DNA of 12,610 nucleotides from the NCBI GenBank assembly GCA_963643205.1, contig CAVIJJ010000034.1, forward strand, positions 1 through 12,610, written 5' to 3'. Under the pieces are notes generated by a model, which did no database searches, was not told where the DNA came from, and saw only the letters and a list, made by a program, of their open reading frames with translations. This DNA comes from Phil1 sp963643205. Its GTDB lineage: Bacteria; Bacillota; Clostridia; Christensenellales; CAG-138. Positions 1 to 6,502 of the stretch are shown here, in pieces; positions within the stretch are counted from its first letter, which is position 1; each line of letters starts with the position of its first letter. The translations under genes were made by a program, and so were the position numbers.

Positions 1-2
1 AC

Positions 3-47
3 TTTTTGAGCCTTGATCCCCCTCGTGGCAACGATTTGGCAACATAA
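3..47 (+). CDS. Possible C-terminal end of an unidentified CDS (partial)
   Basis: One plus frame is open from the left edge (first full codon at 3) to a TAA at 45-47, giving about 14 residues (FLSLDPPRGNDLAT). A strong intrinsic terminator begins about 12 bases later, as expected behind a real gene. The piece is too short to identify. The stretch also holds the 7-mer tggcaac twice, at 26-32 and 37-43, with an 11-base period. It could be the tail of a gene lying outside the window or simply noncoding. Confidence 0.25.
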   Translation, partial: FLSLDPPRGNDLAT

Positions 48-59
48 TTTCATTATTCA

Positions 60-109
60 CAAAAAAGAGCTATCTGATTTCAAATGAAGTCAGGTAGCTC
101 TTTTCTTTT
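60..109. terminator. Strong bidirectional intrinsic terminator
   Basis: A near-continuous 19-bp stem pairs 63-81 with 86-104, with T-G wobbles at 73/94 and 78/89 and a 4-nt loop (aaat). It is flanked by A6 on the left and T4CT4 on the right, so it reads as a Rho-independent terminator on both strands. It would end transcription entering from the left edge and also the minus-strand dehydrogenase transcript. Confidence 0.85.
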
Positions 110-266
110 ATTTGTCGTTATTGTCGGTCAAAGCTTCGACGAGCATATCACTCAGTCCCTGGGACGGCGTGACCTTGTGCCACCGGCCGGAGGTGTCAAA
201 CTTGGGACATTGACTCGGATATACTCCGAAAAATGTGGCGTATGCTGACACGCTAATCGGGTGTTT
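108..266 (-). pseudogene. Short open stretch, possible 3' remnant of a broken gene
   Basis: Downstream of the dehydrogenase, a minus-strand frame is open for 52 codons between an in-frame stop at 267-269 and a TAA at 108-110. The translation looks protein-like, with segments such as FGVYPSQCPKFDTSGRWHKV and a hydrophilic tail ending LTDNNDK. There is no ATG in frame before this segment; the only early candidate is a GTG at about 249-251, with no clear ribosome-binding site. The ATG at 268-270 is in another frame and stops after five codons. It may be the C-terminal end of a truncated or frameshifted gene at an insertion boundary. I do not recognise the family, and chance openness is possible. 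Confidence 0.3.
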
Positions 267-315
267 TCATTGATAAAGCTCCCAATTTTCTGCAGTATGC
301 GAAAAAGTGGGGCAA

Positions 316-1323
316 TCAGAACTTGATCATAACCTTCAGGGATTCAGAAGAAGTGCCTGCCTTGATGATGGCCTCTTCCAGCTGCTCCAGAGGATATTCA
401 TGTGTGATCAGCGTTTCCAGCGCGAATTTGCCGGACTCCATTATCTCCATCGCCAGACGGACGGACTCGTCGGTATAGCCGCCGCTTCCCTGAATACGCT
501 GAGACGCGTACATAAGGAACTGCGGATTGAACGTCATAGGCTTGGTGTGAGTGCCAACGATTGTATATACCGCATTCAGCTTGGCATACTTCTGGAAGTC
601 CAGAAATGCATCTTCCGAGGCGGTCGCATCGACGAAAATATCGGCGTTGAATGTCTGTCCCATAATGCCGTACCCGGTTCCGAATACGTCAAGTGCGGTC
701 TGGTGAAAATCCTGCTGAACCGGGCTGCATGTGTCAAAGCCAAGCTTTTGGGCAAGCTCAAGCCGGTATGTCGAACGGTTGACCAGCATGACCTTATCGC
801 AGCCAAGATACTTGAGAGTGATAGCGGCAGCCATTCCGATAACGCCTGCGCCGTATACGACCGCGTTCTGCCCCTTTTCCGGTCTGGAAAGCATAGCGGC
901 ACGAGCGCCGACCGCAAACGGTTCAAGCATCGCGGCAACAGGGTTCGATATGGAGTCTGCGACCTTGTACACGCTGTGGTTCAGGCGGCAGTTGGGAATA
1001 AGGACATACTCCGAGAATCCGCCTACGGAACCCGATCGCTTCGTGTCGTCTTTAGCATAGAGCGGATACGGAAAAACACGCTCGCCCACGCTGATACCCT
1101 CGACATCTTTTCCGACCTCGACCACTTCACTGACCATTTCATGACCGAATTCCATACCGGGATAGAGCCGCATGAAATCGCCGCTGGTCTTGTAAGCAGC
1201 GATATCCGAACCGCATATGCCGGAATAGAGATTTTTTACAATGATATCTTTGTCTCCACAGACCGGCATGGGAAGCTCATGCATTTCAATATGTTTTGCG
1301 CCTTGGTAGATAAAACCTTTCAT
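316..1323 (-). CDS. Zinc-type medium-chain alcohol/polyol dehydrogenase
   Basis: Cytoplasmic NAD(P)-dependent oxidoreductase of the medium-chain dehydrogenase family, 335 aa. The N-terminal GroES-like catalytic domain carries plausible catalytic-zinc ligands Cys37 (GICGSD), His61-Glu62 (FGHE) and Glu134 (MLEP). The Rossmann domain starts with GAGVIG at 158-163. The four-cysteine structural zinc lobe usual around residues 85-105 is absent: the region reads PYPLYAKDDTKRSGSVGG. Sorbitol-, threonine- and galactitol-phosphate-type dehydrogenases share this fold, so the substrate cannot be read from the sequence. The ATG start follows a GAGGA site about 5 nt upstream. It lies downstream of a PucR-type regulator on the same strand, with that gene's terminator between them, so it probably has its own promoter in 1324-1650 and may be a target of the regulator. 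Confidence 0.9.
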   Translation of the reverse strand: MKGFIYQGAKHIEMHELPMPVCGDKDIIVKNLYSGICGSDIAAYKTSGDFMRLYPGMEFGHEMVSEVVEVGKDVEGISVGERVFPYPLYAKDDTKRSGSVGGFSEYVLIPNCRLNHSVYKVADSISNPVAAMLEPFAVGARAAMLSRPEKGQNAVVYGAGVIGMAAAITLKYLGCDKVMLVNRSTYRLELAQKLGFDTCSPVQQDFHQTALDVFGTGYGIMGQTFNADIFVDATASEDAFLDFQKYAKLNAVYTIVGTHTKPMTFNPQFLMYASQRIQGSGGYTDESVRLAMEIMESGKFALETLITHEYPLEQLEEAIIKAGTSSESLKVMIKF

Positions 1324-1650
1324 AGAATCCTCGCTTTATAAAAAAGTAGTATTTATATCCCCCTCTCCAGGGGTATGCCACACTGTAGAGAATGCCGCGG
1401 ATTGGTTTAATTTTCCTACCACCGGATGATTTAACGGAAGCTCCAGCCGCAGCCCTTTACAGTATTGTTAATTAGTTAGATACCGCCGGACGGTTTACGT
1501 AAAACGAAGTTACAATAATAAAATGTTCAGTGGATGCAGCATGATCACACAATATGCAGCGTTGGATATAAACGCTATGCTTCTACCGCTTTTTCCAAGA
1601 TAACTATACGTGACGAGTGGCAAAGTGTGTACCCGCCGAAAAAACGGGAA
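1324..1650 (-). promoter_or_regulatory. Leader/regulatory region of the dehydrogenase (no gene)
   Basis: About 330 bases without a convincing reading frame separate the dehydrogenase start from the regulator's terminator. On the minus strand there is a TATAAA-like -10 close to the gene, just downstream of a CCCC-6-GGGG inverted repeat (about 1361-1374), but no good -35. This would suit an activator-dependent promoter. A perfect 10-bp palindrome TTTACGTAAA sits at 1494-1503 and could be an operator half. All of this is pattern reading only. Confidence 0.3.
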
Positions 1651-1686
1651 AACAAAAAAGCTCCCCCGTAAATTAGCGGGGGGAGC
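1651..1686 (-). terminator. Intrinsic terminator of the PucR-type regulator gene
   Basis: GCTCCCCCG at 1660-1668 pairs with CGGGGGGAGC at 1677-1686 (one extra G on the right arm, short A/T-rich loop). On the minus strand the stem is followed by TTTTTTGTT, complementary to 1651-1659. It lies about 24 bases past the regulator's TAG stop and separates it transcriptionally from the dehydrogenase. Confidence 0.88.
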
Positions 1687-1709
1687 AAGAAAATGCGAGA
1701 AATATTTTT

Positions 1710-3326
1710 CTAGAGGATGTTCTCCACATTTTTGAACTCTGTCTGCAGAAAACCCGCGGACGGAGGATTTTCCTCTGCCCAGCGGTCTGTTTCCGTCGGT
1801 GAGGTTGTCATATCTTTTTGAATACGGTAGGCGTTTTCAATCAGATACAGCTCCGTACGCAGCTTAGGATCATCAAGGTCTGCCTGCAGAATGGACTTAA
1901 TCCGTTCCAGTCGTTCGATCAGTGTGCTACGGTGGATATAGAGTGCCTTGGCAGTTTGCGAAATGTTGCGTTCATTTTCCAGATACACATGCAGCGTTTC
2001 AACATAGTCGACCTGTGCTGTCTTGTTGAATTCCACCAGCTTATGAAATCCGATACAGTCGATAAGCGAAGCCGGAAACTCTCCGAGAGCATTCAATACC
2101 ATATATGTGAACATATAGTCCCGGAAGGAAAATATTCTTTCATTCGGATGGTTGGCAAGACCGAATTCCAGCGCAATGGAAGCCTGACGGTAGAAATAGC
2201 GAATTTGCCCGCTTTTTTCAAGTGAGTAGGCATTACTGATGCCGACAGTCAAGTCCATTTTACGGAGAAATTCGGCAAATTGCTGTGTTCGGAAATTACC
2301 TTCTCCGCTGGGCATAAATGCTACAATAGAGGATTCATATTCAAAGACTACACTGCCGGCGAAGGTGTTCTCCAACTGCTCTTTGAAATATTCGATTGGC
2401 ACCTTTTTTCGCGCACGATTGCCGCGAATGATTTTCGCACAGTGAAAATAGCTTCGGGATGACTGTGCCAGAATTGTCTGTCGGTCCACATTCGTGAGGG
2501 GATTTCCATCCAGCAAAGCGCGGTATATTCGTTCCGCACTGCGAAATTCACCGGATGTCAATGTTTTCCAGCGGGCCACAGTTTTTTCCACGATTTCGGC
2601 AAAGTGCTGACAGAGAGCGCCGTCTCCGGTTCGAAAAGGTCTCTTGATAAAAGCAATCTTCAAGTTTCCTATATAGTTATTATCCCTGAACAGGTTGATG
2701 CTGTAATGCGTTTTTCCGTCGTATACGATAAGGAAGGGTTCCCGTTTTGACATATCGTATGTTGTTTGACGGAAACTTTCGGAAATATACTGCTTTTGAA
2801 ACAGATTATTCTCATCCGGACGTATGAGATTCATATCATCCCTTTGATCAATAATGCTGCTGTATGCCAAATAGCGAAAATCTGCGTCAATGACAACAAT
2901 CGGATTTTCAAAAATCGGGTAGCTTATCTCAATGAGACGGTTCAAATCAGCGGATGTCATAAGGACGTTCCACATTTCCCGGTCCCATTCATCAAAGCGG
3001 TTGAATATGCGCTGCACGGCGTTGCAAACGGAAACAAGATCCCCACCTTCGACCACAAGGCATGGGCATGTCCCGCTGAGATATACTACCGGCGCCGCAG
3101 CGCCGACACAAATAACAACGGCTCCGTCACGAAAAATCGGGTTGGGTGGAAGTGACTCAGCCGGCGCAATGGTGAGAGAGTTTTCCTCAAACTCTCTTCC
3201 TTTACCCGGATATAGGATCGGCCTGTCAAGGTTTAAGTGTTTGACATGGCGCCCGTATTTCCGCACATTAAAAGTGTCGGATAATGAATCGAAAATTATG
3301 TCTGCATTCAGCTTCAAGCCAGTCAC
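1710..3326 (-). CDS. PucR/CdaR-type transcriptional regulator with C-terminal HTH
   Basis: A 538-aa DNA-binding regulator. The C-terminal part shows the PucR-family helix-turn-helix at about residues 455-473 (ISQTAKALYIHRSTLIERL), preceded by LHVYLENERN and followed by RIKSIL. The middle (about 115-250) resembles a GAF/PAS-like sensor region with VVIDADFRYLAYSS. The N-terminal 110 residues look like a variable input domain. About 34 residues follow the usual family end (after YRIQK, about 504) as a polar tail. Start chosen as GTG at 3324-3326, with GGAGG about 9 nt upstream and a good promoter at 3352-3380. Such regulators often control catabolic genes next to them, and the dehydrogenase downstream is the natural candidate. 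The effector is unknown. Confidence 0.88.
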   Translation of the reverse strand: MTGLKLNADIIFDSLSDTFNVRKYGRHVKHLNLDRPILYPGKGREFEENSLTIAPAESLPPNPIFRDGAVVICVGAAAPVVYLSGTCPCLVVEGGDLVSVCNAVQRIFNRFDEWDREMWNVLMTSADLNRLIEISYPIFENPIVVIDADFRYLAYSSIIDQRDDMNLIRPDENNLFQKQYISESFRQTTYDMSKREPFLIVYDGKTHYSINLFRDNNYIGNLKIAFIKRPFRTGDGALCQHFAEIVEKTVARWKTLTSGEFRSAERIYRALLDGNPLTNVDRQTILAQSSRSYFHCAKIIRGNRARKKVPIEYFKEQLENTFAGSVVFEYESSIVAFMPSGEGNFRTQQFAEFLRKMDLTVGISNAYSLEKSGQIRYFYRQASIALEFGLANHPNERIFSFRDYMFTYMVLNALGEFPASLIDCIGFHKLVEFNKTAQVDYVETLHVYLENERNISQTAKALYIHRSTLIERLERIKSILQADLDDPKLRTELYLIENAYRIQKDMTTSPTETDRWAEENPPSAGFLQTEFKNVENIL

Positions 3327-3351
3327 TCCTCTCTATTCCTCCCTAAGGGTC

Positions 3352-3380
3352 ATTATAGTGAAATTCGCCACAAATATCAA
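3352..3380 (-). promoter_or_regulatory. Sigma-70/A-type promoter of the PucR-type regulator
   Basis: Minus strand: -35 TTGATA (complement of 3375-3380), 17-nt spacer, -10 TATAAT (complement of 3352-3357). The inferred start near 3345 leaves a leader of about 20 nt carrying the GGGAGGA ribosome-binding site. A CCCTAAGGG inverted repeat at 3341-3349 lies at the transcription start and could be an operator. Confidence 0.8.
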
Positions 3381-3385
3381 TGTCT

Positions 3386-3756
3386 GTTACTGCGTCTTAC
3401 CGCAATTCGTCATTTCGCTCAAAAGATGCCCCGTATATATACGAATTTTACCCGTCAAAAACATCGGGCAATATTCTGCTCGACACAATAAAAACAACGG
3501 AGAAAAAATGCGGGAATTGAAAACTGCAGCACAAGCCGGCCGGCTTATATGGAAAAAGTCCGTTTCTCCGGCGCTCCTCATTGCCGATAGAACAGCCGAT
3601 GCGGAGATGTGCTTTCCCGCCACTTTCGCAAACTTCCAGACCGTAACGCTCTTCCGGCGTGAGCAGTGTGTGCATCAGCCGGATATATGTTATAACACTT
3701 CAGCCGTTGATAAAGCCGGTCAAGGGCAGGCATAGTCGACATGCGCGGTACGCGCA
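3386..3756. other. Gene-poor stretch, nothing recognisable
   Basis: Several short frames exist on both strands but none gives a recognisable protein. The best by signal is a plus-strand 75-codon frame at 3508-3735 with GGAG six bases before ATG, but its translation looks unstructured and it overlaps equally open minus frames. The stretch may be decayed coding DNA. Confidence 0.4.
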
Positions 3757-3757
3757 T
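3741..3757. repeat. Perfect 7-bp inverted repeat abutting a promoter
   Basis: ATGCGCG (3741-3747), loop GTA, CGCGCAT (3751-3757). The right arm shares its last base with the -35 hexamer of the promoter at 3757-3785, so a protein bound here would contact or block RNA polymerase. No T-run follows, so it is unlikely to be a terminator. Confidence 0.6.
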
Positions 3758-3785
3758 TTACAAATCCGCATTGATTTTATATAAT
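3757..3785 (+). promoter_or_regulatory. Sigma-70/A-type promoter, plus strand
   Basis: -35 TTTACA (3757-3762), 17-nt spacer, -10 TATAAT (3780-3785): 11 of 12 consensus positions. Inferred start near 3792. It would transcribe the remnant at 3797-4012 and then the membrane-anchored protein and the esterase. Confidence 0.7.
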
Positions 3786-3796
3786 ACTTTCGGTAA

Positions 3797-4012
3797 ACAC
3801 AAGCAAATTATGCTTATGATAGACCGGTAGCTTTGTTCTCCGCTGACCTTGGTGGCGGCAATACCTATTATTGTTATCCGGTGGAGTATGCCGTTACCAA
3901 CGGCGTTTATATAATCGAGGCAACAGAGCGCACCGGCAAAGCATTCGCTGTGGAGCGGCAATTTCGCCAAGATACGGCTGCGGTAAAGCATTTTGACAAA
4001 GCCGTGGATTAA
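3797..4012 (+). pseudogene. 5'-truncated reading-frame remnant
   Basis: The frame is open from just after an in-frame TAA (3794-3796) to TAA at 4010-4012, 71 codons, with a coding-like translation (for example LGGGNTYYCYPVEYAV, later GVYIIEATERTGKAFAVE and QFRQDTAAVKHFDKAVD). There is no ATG in frame and no ribosome-binding site at its beginning. The ATGs at about 3810 and 3816 are in another frame and stop at a TAG within six codons. It therefore looks like the surviving 3' part of a gene whose head is lost or frameshifted. A promoter lies directly upstream. I do not recognise the family. Confidence 0.45.
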
Positions 4013-4054
4013 TGCCGGGGCGGAGCCTTGGTTTATTTAATTAGGAGATCTTCT

Positions 4055-4447
4055 GTGAGCAGAAAAAAGCCAAACAAGTTCATTATAGCCGCGGCTGTTT
4101 TTGCCGGCATATTGCTTATTTTAATATCTGCGTTCGTGTGGCAGACAAATTACGCGAAAACCGAGATTTTAACCCACCCGGCAAGCGACGGCACACACAA
4201 GCTGATTATATACATGATAGGTAATCCGGATTGGCCCTTCGGCTCTACGCATTGCCGCTTTGATTTATTCGAAGGCAACAAAAGGATTATCAAATACTCC
4301 TTTAATATAGCCGACGACGGAGCAAACGCCGATGACGACAATTTTAAGATTACTGAGGGCAGCGGCGGTATAACCGTTGCTGTATACGGATCGGAACAGG
4401 GTACTGAAACATACATATTGAATTATGACGGAACGGTAACCAAATAA
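4055..4447 (+). CDS. Small one-TM membrane-anchored protein of unknown function
   Basis: 130 aa from a GTG start at 4055, chosen because AGGAGA (4043-4048) lies 6 nt upstream; the upstream in-frame TTG at 4028 has no such site. A basic N-terminus (MSRKKPNK) is followed by one hydrophobic segment at about 9-28 and then a soluble, probably extracytoplasmic domain of about 100 residues with IGNPDWPFGSTHCRFDLFEG, an acidic stretch (DDGANADDD) and a C-terminal beta-rich part ending YILNYDGTVTK. It could be a signal anchor; there is no lipobox. I do not recognise the family. It lies 52 nt upstream of the esterase in the same direction, so the two are probably co-transcribed. Confidence 0.75.
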   Translation: MSRKKPNKFIIAAAVFAGILLILISAFVWQTNYAKTEILTHPASDGTHKLIIYMIGNPDWPFGSTHCRFDLFEGNKRIIKYSFNIADDGANADDDNFKITEGSGGITVAVYGSEQGTETYILNYDGTVTK

Positions 4448-4499
4448 GTGGATTGGCGCTGAACAGAGCCAAATGTGTTTTATATCGGAGATAAGAGTT

Positions 4500-5129
4500 A
4501 TGACAAAATATGAGTACGGCGACACACAGGCGAAAACCGTTTTGATTCAAATGGTGGATGACCACGACTTGGCGGAAATTGAAACGGAATTCAATGAGAT
4601 AAAAAAGCGTACAAAAGCTGAATTTTCGCTTGTTGCCATAAAGGTTGACGATTGGAACAGGGATTTATCGCCATGGCCCGCGCCCGCAGTATTCGGCAAC
4701 GAAGCCTTTGGCAACGGAGCCGAGAGTACTTTAAGCCGCGTACTGGAGCTTTGCCAAGATAAAAGCAGACAATACTGCATAGGCGGCTACTCGCTCGCGG
4801 GTCTGTTCGCGCTGTGGGCAGCGTATCAAACCGACGTATTCTCAGGCGTTGCGGCGGCATCACCATCGGCATGGTTTCCCGGCTTCACCCAATATATGAG
4901 CGAGCACGACATAAAATGCGGCGCTGTTTACCTAAGCCTTGGCAACAAAGAGGCAAAAACAAGGAACCCGGTTATGGCGCAGGTAGCCGACCGCATTACA
5001 CAATGCCAAGAGATACTTACCGATAAAGAAATTCCCTGCACGCTTGAATGGAATGAAGGAAATCACTTCAGGGAACCGGGACTCAGGACGGCAAAAGCGT
5101 TCGCGTGGGTAATGAACAAAATAAAATGA
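4500..5129 (+). CDS. Alpha/beta-hydrolase fold esterase
   Basis: 209 aa, cytoplasmic by appearance (no signal peptide). The nucleophile elbow is GGYSLAG with Ser98. His189 in the context EGNHF near the C-terminus is the likely catalytic base. The acid is probably Glu151 in SLGNKEAKTRNPV, as in esterase-D-like enzymes, which is an inference. Start taken at ATG 4500, 9 nt after GGAG (4487-4490), rather than the upstream in-frame ATG at 4473, which lacks a site. The substrate is unknown. The stop overlaps the left arm of a terminator hairpin and the gene converges on the decarboxylase. Confidence 0.85.
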   Translation: MTKYEYGDTQAKTVLIQMVDDHDLAEIETEFNEIKKRTKAEFSLVAIKVDDWNRDLSPWPAPAVFGNEAFGNGAESTLSRVLELCQDKSRQYCIGGYSLAGLFALWAAYQTDVFSGVAAASPSAWFPGFTQYMSEHDIKCGAVYLSLGNKEAKTRNPVMAQVADRITQCQEILTDKEIPCTLEWNEGNHFREPGLRTAKAFAWVMNKIK

Positions 5130-5155
5130 GGACAGCAGCACTGTCCTCTTCCCCT
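5128..5155. terminator. Hairpin between converging genes
   Basis: GAGGACAG (5128-5135) pairs with CTGTCCTC (5141-5148) around the loop CAGCA. A pyrimidine-rich but not pure T tract follows on the plus strand. The hairpin begins inside the esterase stop codon and lies 8 bases past the minus-strand decarboxylase stop, so it can serve both transcripts, though the U-tracts are weak. Confidence 0.55.
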
Positions 5156-6502
5156 CTATTTCCCATTTTCCTTTACCACCACGCATTTGTCTATACCGTA
5201 GTATTCAAGGCAGGCGATGGCGGCGGCATCTATGCGCTCCCCCATTACAACAATCGGTATCGCCGGAGGGCAACCGATTGCGGCAGCGGCGGAAATACGG
5301 CCCGGGCAATCGCTTACGGGCACCGACTCCGCATCCGCAAGCAAAGCTTTACGCGGTGATAAAGCCTGTTCCGGGCGCGGCATTGCAGGCGGGCACGCAA
5401 GGATGGGCGCGCGCCGCGGCATGGAACAAAGAACGCGCGAAAGAATTGAAAGCTCCCCTTCGCTATGCATTGGGGAAAGCATAAGCACAACATAGTCCGG
5501 ATCGTAAAATTCCGGATAGATGTTCGCCGCTTCAAGTACTGCGGCTATATCCTGCCCCGTATATCCAAACGATTTCGGTTTTAATGTAAGCTTTAAAACT
5601 TCGCTGCCGGAAAGTTCAAAGCCATGCTCCGCTATCTGCGCTTTAAGCGACTCCGCGCGCGGTATAAACGCGCTGAGCTTATTTCTGAACTCATCCGCCA
5701 TGTCATTCGCGGCATCGAGAGACTGCAAAATAAGATAGGATGGGCTGCTTGAACCGAATATTGAAAAGCCGGCTTTTGCGCGCGCCGCAAGCACCTTTGG
5801 CGCTGAATTGGAAACATGAAGATATGCTCCGCCCGTTATAACCCCAAGCGTTTTATGCGCCGAATCGCAGCACATATCCGCGCCAAGATCCATCGGGTGC
5901 TGCGATTTGGGTAAGAATTTAAGATAGGCACCGTGAGCATTGTCCACGCAAAGCAACGCCCCGTTTTCATGGCAAACAGCGGCAATAGCTGCTATGTCCT
6001 GCATGTTTCCAAGGTAATCGGGGCTTGTTATATACACTGCCGTTATGCGGCCGCTATTTTCTTCAAGCTTAGATGATACCTGCTCCTTAGTTATACCGCA
6101 GGCAATGTAATTATGCTCATCCGCAGGATACAGCCATTCTATTTCAACATCAAGCAAAGCGCAGGCATTTACAAACGCCTTATGCGCGTTTCGTCCGGCC
6201 AATACAACGGGCCTTTCGCCGCGCTCCGCCGCGTATAAACAAACAAGGTAAAGCATTACCTGAATGCTAAGCGTTGATCCGCCGCAGGAATAAAACGTAC
6301 CGGCGCCAAAGATTCTCCCCGCTTCAGATTCGCTTTGGGCAATTATACCATCCGGTGCCATAAGGTCATCCGCGCCGTCTATCTCCGTAAGGTCATACTT
6401 TTCAAAGCCGAGCACGTTTTTCCCCTTATGCCCCGGCATGTGCATGCGCACCGGTGATGAGGCTATATATTTATTTACGAAGTCGCATATAGGCGCGCTC
6501 AT
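5156..6502 (-). CDS. PLP-dependent Orn/Lys/Arg decarboxylase family protein
   Basis: 448 aa, aspartate-aminotransferase fold, the short decarboxylase form found in Gram-positive bacteria. MHMPGHKGK sits near the N-terminus. Asp187 and His190 (VDNAHGA) and Lys217 (DSAHKTLG) fit the cofactor-binding aspartate and Schiff-base lysine. SSSPSYL follows at about 251-257. The C-terminal domain ends with the family segment GCPPAIPIVVMGERI. The usual reaction is decarboxylation of a basic amino acid to a polyamine or diamine (for example arginine to agmatine); the exact substrate is not decided by the sequence. Its ATG overlaps the scfB TGA (ATGA, 6499-6502), so translation is coupled to the SCIFF maturase. 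That coupling raises a possible role connected with the peptide, but polyamine metabolism is the default reading. Confidence 0.9.
   Translation of the reverse strand: MSAPICDFVNKYIASSPVRMHMPGHKGKNVLGFEKYDLTEIDGADDLMAPDGIIAQSESEAGRIFGAGTFYSCGGSTLSIQVMLYLVCLYAAERGERPVVLAGRNAHKAFVNACALLDVEIEWLYPADEHNYIACGITKEQVSSKLEENSGRITAVYITSPDYLGNMQDIAAIAAVCHENGALLCVDNAHGAYLKFLPKSQHPMDLGADMCCDSAHKTLGVITGGAYLHVSNSAPKVLAARAKAGFSIFGSSSPSYLILQSLDAANDMADEFRNKLSAFIPRAESLKAQIAEHGFELSGSEVLKLTLKPKSFGYTGQDIAAVLEAANIYPEFYDPDYVVLMLSPMHSEGELSILSRVLCSMPRRAPILACPPAMPRPEQALSPRKALLADAESVPVSDCPGRISAAAAIGCPPAIPIVVMGERIDAAAIACLEYYGIDKCVVVKENGK

Noticed and set aside
1251..1260. Ten bases (tgtctccaca) identical to part of the rlmD 3' end at 12549-12558, a possible second attachment site
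   Set aside because: The match stops on both sides, lies inside the dehydrogenase coding frame, and ten bases are expected by chance in a window this size.
307..1341. A 344-codon plus-strand open frame
   Set aside because: It mirrors the minus-strand dehydrogenase, which has clear family motifs and a ribosome-binding site; the plus translation has none.
1324..1380. A sigma-54 promoter before the dehydrogenase (TGGCAT motif)
   Set aside because: The required GC element 10 bp downstream is absent, and the regulator is PucR-type, not a sigma-54 activator.
3508..3735. A 75-codon plus-strand frame with GGAG six bases before ATG
   Set aside because: The translation looks unstructured and resembles no family, and overlapping minus frames are equally open. 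Kept only as a remark in the gene-poor stretch.
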